A stretch of 44,203 nt of DNA from assembly GCA_910578495.1 (NCBI GenBank), contig CAJTRE010000026.1, positions 1-44,203 of the forward strand, written 5' to 3'. The stretch's first letter is position 1; each line of letters starts with the position of its first letter. The DNA comes from an uncultured Dorea sp. GTDB lineage: Bacteria; Bacillota; Clostridia; Lachnospirales; Lachnospiraceae. A model generated the notes under the pieces. It worked only from the letters and a program-made list of their open reading frames with translations. It was not told where the DNA came from and made no database searches. A program made the translations under genes and the position numbers. Of this stretch, positions 34,500 through 43,555 are shown in pieces.

Positions 34500-35678
34500 T
34501 TAATCCCCGACGTTTTCATCCGCCGATATGCCTTCCCCATCCAAAGTATCTGTGCCGTCCGTATCCTGCATTTCTTCCTCTTCCTTCTGAGCATCCAATC
34601 CGGCAGGTCTCACCACGCCTGTAGTATAGGAAATATTATCAGAAATTCTCTGCACCGTCTCCGATACCATATAGTCTTCCTCAAAAGGAAACAGGAATTT
34701 ATGGAGATCTCTTACATTCTCTGCAAGTCCCAACGCTATAACTACACTTCCCGCACTCTGATACCGCTTAGAGTCGTCCTTATCAAATGGAAATCCGGTA
34801 TTATCACCCAACTCATACGTAAGCCCTGCTGAAACAAGAGACGCAATCTCCGTAAGAGAAAAACTTGTGGATACTTGTGGAAATACTGTATCCACAATCT
34901 TATTTAATGTTCTTAAATCCATCTTCTTAACTTTCTCAAAAATCTTATTAATCACAAGCCTCTGGCGTTCTGTACGCTTGTAATCTCCACCTTCCAGCTT
35001 ACGAAGCCTTGCGTAAGTAACCGCCTGAGGACCATCCAGATTATAAGTACCTGCACCGTCTAACTTGTTTGCTTTCTTCTTTGACGCTTTCGCTGTCTCT
35101 GCTACATACTTATTCAGCATCTTGGCTTCTGGTTCTGTCACTTCAATCTCAATACCGCCCAGAAGATCCACCACATCCGCCAGCGCTTTAAAGTCTACCG
35201 TTGCATAATCCTCAATCGCAAGATCCAGATTCTTATTCAGCATATTAATGGCATCTTCCGGTCCTCCCTCAAAATACGCATGATTTGCTTTGTGATACGT
35301 ATCATCTACCTGCTCTAACAACGTATCTCGATACACCGACGCCATGCGGATTTCTTTCTTATCGTGATTTACCGCTGCAACAATGATCGTATCAGCATGG
35401 GTTCCCGCTTCCAGCTGCCCTTTTCTGGAATCGCCTCCAAACAGCGCTACCGTCGTATACCCTTCCATCTCAACCCCTTCATTGATCAAAATATCCTCAG
35501 GCTCTATGGACACCGTCTGGAATTTATTGAATTTTGCCATTACAATCGACACGCCGATCAACACAACAAGAATCAAAACTTCCACCGTCATGATGATTGC
35601 CCGTTTTTTTCTTCTGTTCCTCCGCTTCTTTCTGGCCTTGGCAGCCTGAACTGCTTTCAGATTCTTTCTCCTCGCCAT
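34500..35678 (-). CDS. LytR-CpsA-Psr (LCP) glycopolymer transferase 1
   Basis: LCP enzymes attach wall teichoic acid, capsule or similar polymers to peptidoglycan. The 392-residue protein has a basic cytoplasmic N-terminus, a transmembrane segment (about 28-47) and the LCP domain with ADTIIVAAVNHDKKEIRMAS followed by VYRDT, and YARLRKLEGGDYKRTERQR. An acidic, disordered C-terminal tail follows. It is a paralogue of the LCP gene on the other side of glf. Confidence 0.94.
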   Translation of the reverse strand: MARRKNLKAVQAAKARKKRRNRRKKRAIIMTVEVLILVVLIGVSIVMAKFNKFQTVSIEPEDILINEGVEMEGYTTVALFGGDSRKGQLEAGTHADTIIVAAVNHDKKEIRMASVYRDTLLEQVDDTYHKANHAYFEGGPEDAINMLNKNLDLAIEDYATVDFKALADVVDLLGGIEIEVTEPEAKMLNKYVAETAKASKKKANKLDGAGTYNLDGPQAVTYARLRKLEGGDYKRTERQRLVINKIFEKVKKMDLRTLNKIVDTVFPQVSTSFSLTEIASLVSAGLTYELGDNTGFPFDKDDSKRYQSAGSVVIALGLAENVRDLHKFLFPFEEDYMVSETVQRISDNISYTTGVVRPAGLDAQKEEEEMQDTDGTDTLDGEGISADENVGD

Positions 35679-35718
35679 AACAAGCCTCTCTTCTATCGTA
35701 TTCTAAATAACTTAAAAC

Positions 35719-35747
35719 ATTTTACTATATTTCAGTAAAAAGTGCAA
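35719..35747 (-). promoter_or_regulatory. Promoter of LCP gene 1
   Basis: On the minus strand TTGCAC (35742-35747), a 17-base spacer and TAAAAT (35719-35724), about 40 bases ahead of the start codon. It lies directly after the glf stop. Confidence 0.65.
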
Positions 35748-35749
35748 CC

Positions 35750-36847
35750 TTAGAAATTTTCCTCTTTTACTTTCTGAAGCGCTTCTGCCACAACGTGATG
35801 CATATCCATATACCGATAAGTACCAAGCCTTCCGCCAAAAATAACTCTCTCTTCTTTCTTCGCAAGCTCTTCGTATTTTGCATATAAGGCATTATTTCTG
35901 TCATTATTAACCGGATAATACGGCTCCTCCCCAAGCTTCCATGCCGCCGGATATTCTCGGGATATGACCGTCTTTTCCTGCGTGCCAAATTCAAAATGTT
36001 TGTGCTCTATAATCCTTGTGTACGGCACTTCGTATTCTGTATAATTAACCACCGCATTTCCCTGGTAATTTGGTTCGTCCAAAATCTCCGTCTCAAAAGA
36101 AACACTTCGATACTCAAGCTCTCCATACTTATACTCATAGTATGCGTCAATCGGTCCTGTATATACCACTTTTTTTGCTTGTGCGTCTAACTCCTGCTTC
36201 TGTTTCAGATAATCTGTCTGAAGCCTTACTTCTGCGCCGCAAAGCATTTTCTCGATGATAGCAGTATAACCGCCGATCGGAATGCCCTGATAAATATCAT
36301 TAAAATAATTGTTATCATACGTATAGCGAACCGGAAGCCTGCGGATAATCTCCGGCGGCAATTCCGTTGCCTGACGCCCCCACTGTTTCTCCGTATATCC
36401 CTTGATCAGCTTTTCATATATATCTTTTCCTACCAGATTCAGCGCCTGCTCTTCCAGATTATCCGGATGATCCGTCCGGTATGCTTCCATCTGCTCTTTC
36501 AGCTTTTCTTCTGCCTGCCTTGGAGTTACCACACCCCAAAGCTTATTGAACGTGTTCATATTAAAAGGCAGGTTATAGATCTCGCCTTTATAGTTTGCCA
36601 CCGGATTGTTCGTATAACGATTAAACTCAGCGAACTGTCCCATATATTCCCACACTTCCCGATTGCTCGTATGAAAAATATGTGCGCCATACCGATGCAC
36701 CTGTATTCCTTCCATCTCCTCCGTATAAATATTTCCGCCTACATGCCCCCTTTTCTCTACCACAAGACAGCGTTTCCCTTTTTTCTGCGCCTCATACGCA
36801 AATATAGAACCAAACAGACCGGCTCCCACAATCAAATAATCGTACAT
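35750..36847 (-). CDS. glf: UDP-galactopyranose mutase
   Basis: FAD enzyme that converts UDP-galactopyranose to UDP-galactofuranose, precursor of galactofuranose in surface polysaccharides. The 365-residue protein begins MYDYLIVGAGLFGS (FAD-binding GxGxxG) and has the conserved GGNIYTEE, YGAHIFHTS, NLPFNMNTF and GRLGTYRYMDMH segments. The ATG at 36847 follows AAAGGTG; the GTG three codons earlier overlaps that site. It stands between two LCP genes, suggesting a galactofuranose-containing wall or capsule polymer. Confidence 0.96.
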   Translation of the reverse strand: MYDYLIVGAGLFGSIFAYEAQKKGKRCLVVEKRGHVGGNIYTEEMEGIQVHRYGAHIFHTSNREVWEYMGQFAEFNRYTNNPVANYKGEIYNLPFNMNTFNKLWGVVTPRQAEEKLKEQMEAYRTDHPDNLEEQALNLVGKDIYEKLIKGYTEKQWGRQATELPPEIIRRLPVRYTYDNNYFNDIYQGIPIGGYTAIIEKMLCGAEVRLQTDYLKQKQELDAQAKKVVYTGPIDAYYEYKYGELEYRSVSFETEILDEPNYQGNAVVNYTEYEVPYTRIIEHKHFEFGTQEKTVISREYPAAWKLGEEPYYPVNNDRNNALYAKYEELAKKEERVIFGGRLGTYRYMDMHHVVAEALQKVKEENF

Positions 36848-36901
36848 ATCTATCACCTTTCTTCCTGTATACTTACTGCACTACATATTTTTCATAAACA
36901 A

Positions 36902-36929
36902 ACAGACGGGAGCTTCTTGCCCCGCCTGT
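36902..36929 (-). terminator. Intrinsic terminator after LCP gene 2
   Basis: ACAGACGGG and CCCGCCTGT form a 9-bp stem (one G-U wobble as minus-strand RNA) with a 10-base loop, followed by TTGTTT. Confidence 0.85.
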
Positions 36930-36939
36930 CAAATTCCTG

Positions 36940-38157
36940 TTACTCTATCGGTTCTATTGTCATCTTTACAGGTTCATCTTTGTCTTCATCTGAAGTATCG
37001 TCTGACTTCTCTTCGTCCGATGTTTCTTCCTCATCTGACGAATCACCCTTTACCTTTCTGGAAAATTCATCCTCAACCGCTACTCTTGGTCCAACCTTTG
37101 CCTCTATTTTAGAGCTGATGTCATCAACATCACTGGATGGCACATATTCCTCTTCCTCACTTCCATACAGGAAATCATGAAGCTGAATAACATTGTCCTT
37201 TAGCGTTACCGGAATAACAATGCTTCCAAGACCTGAAACCTTATCTGTCGTCTTCGCAAATGGGAATCCTGATGAGTCTCCGATTTTATACTTCATAAAA
37301 TTTTTGGCGTAGGATAAAATCTCTCCTGTAGACAAACTTGTCTTAATCGTTGGAAGAAGTTCATCAATCATCTTATTAAGTGTCCCCAGATCAGAATCCT
37401 GAATCTTTCCAATAAGCTTCTCAATAACGATTCTCTGTCTCTCCGTACGCTTAAAATCACCGCCTGCAGTAGAACGGATACGCGCATAAGTTGTAGCCTG
37501 TACACCGTCTAACAATTGTTTACCCGGCTCAGAAATTAAATTTGCTTTTTTATCTGCCACCTTAGCAGTCTCGGCAATATGCTTGTTCATCGGCTTCACT
37601 TCTTCCGGCTTAATCTCAATCTCTACACCGCCGAGCAAATCAATGGCATTGGCAATCGCTGCAAAATCAACCGTTGCAAAATCCTTAATATTCAGATCAA
37701 GATTCTGATTCAGCATATTGATTGCCTGTGTAGGACCGCCAAAGCTGTATGCCGCATTACACTTTGCAAGCTCACCGTCGCCTATATTCAACAGTGTGTC
37801 TCTGTATACAGAAACCATACGGATTTCTTTTGTCTCATTATTCAGACTTGCCACAATAATTGTATCACTTCTTGTTCCCTTTTCCAGCTTTCCGCTTCGT
37901 GAATCAATACCAAACAAGGCAAAATTCGTATATCCCTTTGCAGATTCCTCCGCTTCCTTGTTCACAATCAAATCTTCTGACTTAATATCTTCATTATTTA
38001 GTCTGCCAAGCTTTGCCGCCACGAATATGACGCCGCTTACTATAATGCAGAGAAAGAAACCTCCTGCGCATACTCCGATTTTTCCACCAATACTTAAACG
38101 ACTGAACCAGTTGCCGTTTTTCTTTCTTCCGTGTCTTCTTCGTCTTCTTCTGGACAT
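36940..38157 (-). CDS. LytR-CpsA-Psr (LCP) glycopolymer transferase 2
   Basis: A 405-residue paralogue of the LCP protein downstream. It has a very basic N-terminus (MSRRRRRRHGRK), a transmembrane segment (about 27-48), the LCP domain with SDTIIVASLNNETKEIRMVS followed by VYRDT, and YARIRSTAGGDFKRTERQR. The C-terminal tail is a Ser/Asp/Glu-rich low-complexity stretch. The two LCP proteins share local sequence throughout the domain, so they probably arose by duplication, with glf between them. Confidence 0.94.
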   Translation of the reverse strand: MSRRRRRRHGRKKNGNWFSRLSIGGKIGVCAGGFFLCIIVSGVIFVAAKLGRLNNEDIKSEDLIVNKEAEESAKGYTNFALFGIDSRSGKLEKGTRSDTIIVASLNNETKEIRMVSVYRDTLLNIGDGELAKCNAAYSFGGPTQAINMLNQNLDLNIKDFATVDFAAIANAIDLLGGVEIEIKPEEVKPMNKHIAETAKVADKKANLISEPGKQLLDGVQATTYARIRSTAGGDFKRTERQRIVIEKLIGKIQDSDLGTLNKMIDELLPTIKTSLSTGEILSYAKNFMKYKIGDSSGFPFAKTTDKVSGLGSIVIPVTLKDNVIQLHDFLYGSEEEEYVPSSDVDDISSKIEAKVGPRVAVEDEFSRKVKGDSSDEEETSDEEKSDDTSDEDKDEPVKMTIEPIE

Positions 38158-38253
38158 AGTTTACTTACTTCCTCTTCTATTTATTGATTTTTTTGTTGTT
38201 TCATATTTACTTTAGATATAATACACTATTATATCCAGACAAACAAGTAAAAA

Positions 38254-40500
38254 TTAATTTAGTTTTACATATTTTTTCAATATATAGGCTTTCGTCGTTT
38301 TTTTACTAATCTTGAAAGACACTTTGTACCAACCGCCTCTGCTTCCGATTACTCTCACTTTGGCGCCTTTGTTTAGTTTTTTAATACTCTTATAAGACGT
38401 ACTTGCTCCTTTTCTTGCATTTACTCCGGAAGCTTTGATTTTAGCGTTTCTGGAGCCTTTTGTCTTTGCACTTTTCACAGTTGACCAAGAACCGTAAACT
38501 TTCTTACTTCCGGACTTCTTATAAGCACGTACTCTATATTTATAAGTAGTGCCTGCATCCAGACTTCCGTTCGTGTATGAAACAGTAGAGCCTTTTGTAA
38601 TCGTTTTTACTGTTGCATACTTCTTTGTGGATGGATTGTAGCGCTGAATCTGATATCCGGACGCACCGGATACTTTCTTCCATGTAATCTTCATCTTGTC
38701 AAACGATGACGCTTTTAATTTAACAGTTGTTCTTCCTACCTTTAAAGGAGCCCCTACTTTCGTCTTTACTTTGACGACCGGAGAATATGCTCCATAAACT
38801 GTTGTGCTTCCCACTTTCTTATATGCCCGCACCTTATATTGGAACGTTATATTGCTTTTTAAACCAGTATCTATACAACTGAGTTTACTTGCACTCACTG
38901 TCTGCACTTTTACATACGCTTTTTTAGAAGAAGTGTAGCGATATACAGCATAACCTGAAGCATAAGGAACTTTTTCCCAAGATAAGTTCACCGAAGTATC
39001 TGAAGCTGACGTTTTATTTATTTTGGTACCATCAAGTCTGGTCGTCTCGCTTACTGCACTTGAGTACGGACCATACGCCACTTCTCCGGAATTGTCAATC
39101 TTAGCTCTTACCTTATATGTATAAGTCGTAGCAGGCTTTAACGATTCATCCGTATATGTAACCGCTGTACTTCCTTCCGTTTCTCCAATCATCTTATACG
39201 AGCCGTCACTTTGCTTCTTATATACTTCATAGCCGATTGCATTAGAAACTTCTCCCCACTCAAGCCGGATACTTCTTGCCGCAACCGAGGATATTTCTAA
39301 AGCTGGTCCTGCACTCTTTTTCTTGAGATCATAATGCTTCGCGATACCTGCTGCATCTGCAGCTCCAAGTCTTTTCAACTTCGTGCTGCTGTTCAAATAA
39401 CTTGACGCATCATTTTTATTAGTCACAAATGCGTGTTCAATAATAATTCCCGGAAACCCTTTTGACTGAGCCGTTTTAATTACCGCAAATGCTTCATTAT
39501 TTTTTACACCTCTATTGTAAAGTCCCAGTTTTTTCAGCTCATCCTGTACCTTCTGCGCCAGATTCTTACCTATTGGATTTGATTTATGATAGTACACCTC
39601 AGCGCCATTGGCACTTGACGTAGTCCAACTATTCAAATGAAAACTGATAAATGCATCTGCTCCCTTTTCATCTGCCGCCTGCACTCGATTTTGAATATCC
39701 AGAATATTACCGCTTTTTTTACCAACCGTCTCTGGATATGGACATTCCTCGTTTCTGGTCAGATACACAGATACACCTTCATACTTTTCCAACTCTGCTT
39801 TACAATATCTGGCAATTTTTAAAGTTGCCTCCTCTTCCTTAATGTCATTTCCTCTGGCTCCTACATGTCCGGTATCATGTCCCGGATCCAGAACCAATAC
39901 AAGACCTTTATTTTTTGTAGCTGCTGTTGTACTTGGTATAACGCTTCTCGCCGTCATTAACGCATTTTCAATATTCGACTCTGCATTATCCCCATCTTCA
40001 TCAACCGCTGCTGTTGACGCTTCCACCATGTCGGCATTACCTGTACCGATAGCACTCTCCATTTCTACATGATTACTTTTATCATTGCCGGAATATTCTT
40101 GTCCGACACCAAAATATGCATCTACACCCATCTCATCTGCTGAAAATTCTTTTTTATCGCTATCTGTAAATACGTTTAATTCTTTCACATGGTAAATACC
40201 CTTGTCAAAGCTTTCCTGGAACAGAAAAACTCCGTCCGCCTGAGACTCAGGAGATAATGTTGTCTCAATCTTATTAGAATTTTCTAACACAAGTTCCATA
40301 TTTGTGATGTTCCCGCCACTCTTCTCCAATGACACTACAATACTCTGCATGTCTTGCGGTTCAATATAAGACTGATCTATATACACATAATTAAGCTTAA
40401 GATCCGTTTCTTCCACCGCTAATGCTTCTATTGAAAGCAAAAAAATACTCAGACATAGCACCAACATTGCAACTAAGACATTACATCCTCTTTTCATCAT
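38254..40500 (-). CDS. Secreted multidomain N-acetylmuramoyl-L-alanine amidase
   Basis: A 748-residue exported cell-wall hydrolase. It has a signal peptide (about 1-28), an N-terminal beta-rich region, an Amidase_3 zinc domain (about 200-395; LVLDPGHDTGHVGARG, the EEEATLKIA Glu, AFISFHLNSW, GIIIEHAF), three consecutive fibronectin type III-like modules of about 90 residues (each with a GY.VY/GYQIQ motif and a YKVRA strand), and a C-terminal SH3-like domain with VNARKGAS...GWYKVSF. The amidase cuts peptidoglycan stems; the rest probably targets the wall. Confidence 0.93.
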   Translation of the reverse strand: MMKRGCNVLVAMLVLCLSIFLLSIEALAVEETDLKLNYVYIDQSYIEPQDMQSIVVSLEKSGGNITNMELVLENSNKIETTLSPESQADGVFLFQESFDKGIYHVKELNVFTDSDKKEFSADEMGVDAYFGVGQEYSGNDKSNHVEMESAIGTGNADMVEASTAAVDEDGDNAESNIENALMTARSVIPSTTAATKNKGLVLVLDPGHDTGHVGARGNDIKEEEATLKIARYCKAELEKYEGVSVYLTRNEECPYPETVGKKSGNILDIQNRVQAADEKGADAFISFHLNSWTTSSANGAEVYYHKSNPIGKNLAQKVQDELKKLGLYNRGVKNNEAFAVIKTAQSKGFPGIIIEHAFVTNKNDASSYLNSSTKLKRLGAADAAGIAKHYDLKKKSAGPALEISSVAARSIRLEWGEVSNAIGYEVYKKQSDGSYKMIGETEGSTAVTYTDESLKPATTYTYKVRAKIDNSGEVAYGPYSSAVSETTRLDGTKINKTSASDTSVNLSWEKVPYASGYAVYRYTSSKKAYVKVQTVSASKLSCIDTGLKSNITFQYKVRAYKKVGSTTVYGAYSPVVKVKTKVGAPLKVGRTTVKLKASSFDKMKITWKKVSGASGYQIQRYNPSTKKYATVKTITKGSTVSYTNGSLDAGTTYKYRVRAYKKSGSKKVYGSWSTVKSAKTKGSRNAKIKASGVNARKGASTSYKSIKKLNKGAKVRVIGSRGGWYKVSFKISKKTTKAYILKKYVKLN

Positions 40501-40600
40501 GAATCCCCTTTACTTTTGCTATTTCTACATAATATGCTGCATTCCTGTACATAATACAATAAAAAAGAATACAAAACAAGATATAAAAGTTTATAATTAT

Positions 40601-40628
40601 ATATGCCGCTCCGATTGGAGCGGCATAT
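40601..40628 (-). terminator. Strong hairpin after the beta-helix gene
   Basis: ATATGCCGCTCC and its complement form a perfect 12-bp stem with a 4-base loop. It is followed by an A/T-rich run without a clean U-tract and lies 30 bases after the gene's stop. Confidence 0.8.
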
Positions 40629-40657
40629 ATTTACATAAATATAACTTTATTATCAAA

Positions 40658-42100
40658 TTACAAAGTCGTACCTTTTACAATTTTTGCTGTCTTGCATCTG
40701 GAATATCTAAGCGAAGATCCTTTACCAATATATGCAGTTCCTTTTTTATTACCTGTCAGCGTCATATTTTTCACCACTGCTTTACTCTTATTATACAAAC
40801 CGATTGCATATTTTTGATTGCTCTGTATATAATTCCGTCCAGTTGATGTAACACTCAGGTTAGATCTGTTTTTCAAATAAATTCCATAACTCTTATTACC
40901 TGTAATCTTATTATTTGCACCGGTAATATATACTTTGGCATACTTATCTGCAACAATACCTATCTGCTTTTTGGAACCCTTAATCACATTATTTTTTGTC
41001 AATCTGATTTTTCCGTATTTTCCTGAAACACTAATATTAGAAGCTGCATTATTATAAATCTGATTTTGTGTCATTGCATTGATACTATACTGATTACTTC
41101 CTGCATATTTGGAATTTGCCTCAACAGCTATTCCACATTTCTTTCCGTTTTTAATCGTATTGCTAAGAAGTGTACTGGTAATCTGAGATCTGTTTTCCAA
41201 CCATATTCCGTGTCCAGTGCTGTTTGAAATCACATTTCCTTTAATACGATAAATTTTACAATAATTCTGTTTTGTTTTACTCAAAGGCTTCTGGTCTGTA
41301 TCTGTACTGATTCCGTGTCCGGCAGCGCCTGAAATTGTATTATACTCGATATAATTCACATTTGCATGTGTTACATCGATACCAGAACCAAAGCCTCCTG
41401 CGCCCACGTTTTTGATTGTATTACGTGAAATCTGATTTGCCTTAGCTCCATAAGAAACTCCGATGCCGCAAGCACTTCTTGTTCTACAGTCTGTTACGGT
41501 GTTGTATCTGATATTTACGTTCTTAGTTCCTATGCCTTTAATACCACATGCCTTAGCTCCGGAAACAATTGTCTTCTCGATATTTCCATCCACTTGCCGG
41601 CTTCCTGATTTGATTGTTTCAAATGTTGTATTATTCCGGAACTGAACCACAAAATCACACTTATTATTTCCCTTATAGGTTCCACCATAAACTGAGCCAC
41701 ATACCATTACCAGACGCTGCATTTTACCCGATGGATTTGCACTGAATACAGTGCTGTCCTCTGCAACAAGAATTACATTCTCCGGAACAAAAATTCCAGA
41801 AGCATATCCTGCTTTAATACCCTCTTTATTATGCGCCTTTTCACTTGTCACAGTATAAGTTCTTCCTCCCGGCACATATACGATACAGGGAGATGTATCT
41901 GAACTATTTCTTAAAGCCGCCTCAAACAAGTCATCCTGCAGCGTTTCAAAAGATTCATTCTCAATAACCTTTGATGTCCCATATGCTGTCTTAGCCGCCT
42001 CCAGATTATTCGCAGCAACCACGTCGACAGTATCTGCACGAAACAGTGAGAAGACCATCACAGCTGTCGTCACTAGCAGTCCTTTTAAAATTTTTCTCAT
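40658..42100 (-). CDS. Secreted right-handed beta-helix protein
   Basis: A 480-residue exported protein. The signal peptide (MRKILKGLLVTTAVMVFSLF, ending near VVAA at 30) is followed by an N-terminal domain and then a long run of parallel beta-helix rungs (about 130-460) of the type NTIKN, NTISGAAGHGI, GNVISNSTGHGIWL. The fold is shared with pectate lyases, epimerases and adhesins; the activity cannot be told from sequence. The ATG at 42100 follows AGGAG and starts the signal peptide; a longer frame to 42226 overlaps the next gene and spans a promoter. Confidence 0.88.
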   Translation of the reverse strand: MRKILKGLLVTTAVMVFSLFRADTVDVVAANNLEAAKTAYGTSKVIENESFETLQDDLFEAALRNSSDTSPCIVYVPGGRTYTVTSEKAHNKEGIKAGYASGIFVPENVILVAEDSTVFSANPSGKMQRLVMVCGSVYGGTYKGNNKCDFVVQFRNNTTFETIKSGSRQVDGNIEKTIVSGAKACGIKGIGTKNVNIRYNTVTDCRTRSACGIGVSYGAKANQISRNTIKNVGAGGFGSGIDVTHANVNYIEYNTISGAAGHGISTDTDQKPLSKTKQNYCKIYRIKGNVISNSTGHGIWLENRSQITSTLLSNTIKNGKKCGIAVEANSKYAGSNQYSINAMTQNQIYNNAASNISVSGKYGKIRLTKNNVIKGSKKQIGIVADKYAKVYITGANNKITGNKSYGIYLKNRSNLSVTSTGRNYIQSNQKYAIGLYNKSKAVVKNMTLTGNKKGTAYIGKGSSLRYSRCKTAKIVKGTTL

Positions 42101-42143
42101 AACCCATTCTCCTCTAAAAATATTTATTATTGTCATCAATAAA

Positions 42144-42172
42144 ATTATAACTTTTTCCATGATTAATGTCAA
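42144..42172 (-). promoter_or_regulatory. Perfect consensus promoter of the beta-helix gene
   Basis: On the minus strand TTGACA (42167-42172), a 17-base spacer and TATAAT (42144-42149). Both boxes match the vegetative consensus exactly. Confidence 0.92.
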
Positions 42173-42222
42173 TAAAGCGCCGAACAAAAAACAGGTAGAG
42201 ATATCCGCTTTTATTAATATTT

Positions 42223-43152
42223 TCATTCTCTCATAATCTCATAGACTGTCCTTTGCAAAGATTCTTCATTCTCAACATTATGTACCTGTACATTTTCAAA
42301 TCGCATACGTCTAGTAAAATTAGTCAGCGTATGTCCAGGACCGCACTCAATAAAGCATGTAACATTCCTCGAATACAAGAAATTAAGAGTATCTATCCAT
42401 TGTACAGTATGAAACGATCGAAAATACAACTTATCCTTTATTTCTTGAATATTTGTTTCCGTTTTTCCATCAAAGTTCATAACTATAGGAATAGAAACTT
42501 CATTTATACCAATTTCATCGAGCTTATTCTTGATTATATCTGCTGCTGGTTTCAATAATACGCAGTGAAATGGCACACTAACAGGAACTTTTTTAACAAA
42601 AATCCCAAGTTTTTTTAAATCTTCACAGACACTTTCTAAATCCTCCCCTGTTCCTGAAATTGAATATTGTCCTTTTGTATTCTTATTTGATATCCAAACC
42701 TTCTTATCAAGTCTTTCAAAGTAATTGTCAACAACACTTTGATCACTGAAAATCACAGCAGCCATACCGCCAACTCCTACAGGTACTGCAGTCTGCATCG
42801 CATTGGCTCTTACTACAATCAGCTTCATAACATCTATAAATGAGAGAAATTCCGATGCATATAATGCCGCATATTCACCTAATGAATATCCTGCAAAATA
42901 ATCTGCACTTACGCCATTTCTTTTTAATAGCTCCCATGCTGCAATATCGCATGTCAGAATAAGCGGCTGAAGATTCTGAGTCAGGGACATTTCTTCTGCG
43001 ATACCATTCTTACTCAGATTTATCAAATCGATTCCTACTATATCTGATGCATCAGAAAAAATCTTTTTAACATAATCGTATTTCTCAATCAAATCCACAA
43101 ACATTCCCGGATACTGGGCTCCCTGCCCAGAAAACAAAATAGCTTTTTTCAT
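42223..43152 (-). CDS. Discrete malonyl-CoA:ACP acyltransferase (FabD/AT-like)
   Basis: Transfers malonyl or a related acyl group from CoA to an acyl carrier protein. The 309-residue protein has the family core: GQGAQ (9-13), the nucleophile Ser90 in GYSLGEY, Arg115 in VVRANAMQ, catalytic His196 in PFHCVLL, and ECGPGHTL. The usual GHSLGE has Tyr in place of His. It stands alone without the fab operon and shares an A+T-rich operon with a PPTase remnant and a small membrane protein. That suggests a trans-acting acyltransferase of a polyketide or fatty-acyl pathway rather than housekeeping FabD. Confidence 0.9.
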   Translation of the reverse strand: MKKAILFSGQGAQYPGMFVDLIEKYDYVKKIFSDASDIVGIDLINLSKNGIAEEMSLTQNLQPLILTCDIAAWELLKRNGVSADYFAGYSLGEYAALYASEFLSFIDVMKLIVVRANAMQTAVPVGVGGMAAVIFSDQSVVDNYFERLDKKVWISNKNTKGQYSISGTGEDLESVCEDLKKLGIFVKKVPVSVPFHCVLLKPAADIIKNKLDEIGINEVSIPIVMNFDGKTETNIQEIKDKLYFRSFHTVQWIDTLNFLYSRNVTCFIECGPGHTLTNFTRRMRFENVQVHNVENEESLQRTVYEIMRE

Positions 43153-43155
43153 TTC

Positions 43156-43530
43156 TTAAACCTCTCTTTTCTTCTTTCTAACAATTAGAAAGCCCATAAT
43201 AAAAAATACAAGCGTAAAAAAGAACAATGCATCCCTATAAGCTGTATTAGGCATGAACATATACAATGAAGTAATATAAACAGATAATATCATCAGCGGA
43301 GCAGTAATAATATAAGACACAAGAATATCAAAAAAAGAATGTTTCATATTGATACTCCTAACTAATGATATTGACAAAGCGCCTATGAATGAATAGGACA
43401 TACGATTTAAAATATGAACATTTCCGTCTGTTTGCTGTCCTAATATCAATTGTATAGTGCTTTCAAAAAAAGTTACTATAGTAAAAATAACGCACATTAA
43501 AATCAGAAGTGTAAAAATCTTTTTCTTCAT
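43156..43530 (-). CDS. Small four-helix membrane protein of unknown function
   Basis: A 124-residue protein with four predicted transmembrane helices (about 5-24, 45-60, 68-90, 99-117) and a short basic C-terminus (RKKKREV). The ATG at 43530 follows GGAAGGGAG; the longer frame from 43554 reads through that site. The acyltransferase gene starts 3 bases after its stop and the PPTase frame ends about 25 bases ahead of it, so the three are one transcription unit. No family was recognised with confidence. Confidence 0.75.
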   Translation of the reverse strand: MKKKIFTLLILMCVIFTIVTFFESTIQLILGQQTDGNVHILNRMSYSFIGALSISLVRSINMKHSFFDILVSYIITAPLMILSVYITSLYMFMPNTAYRDALFFFTLVFFIMGFLIVRKKKREV

Positions 43531-43555
43531 GATACTCCCTTCCTTCCCCAACAAT

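Noticed and set aside
36467..37180. 237-residue plus-strand frame opposite glf and LCP gene 2
   Set aside because: It runs antisense through two well-identified genes and a terminator; its Ser-rich end mirrors the acidic LCP tail.
42101..42226. N-terminal extension of the beta-helix protein from 42226
   Set aside because: It overlaps the acyltransferase stop and covers a perfect promoter; the signal peptide begins at the ATG at 42100.
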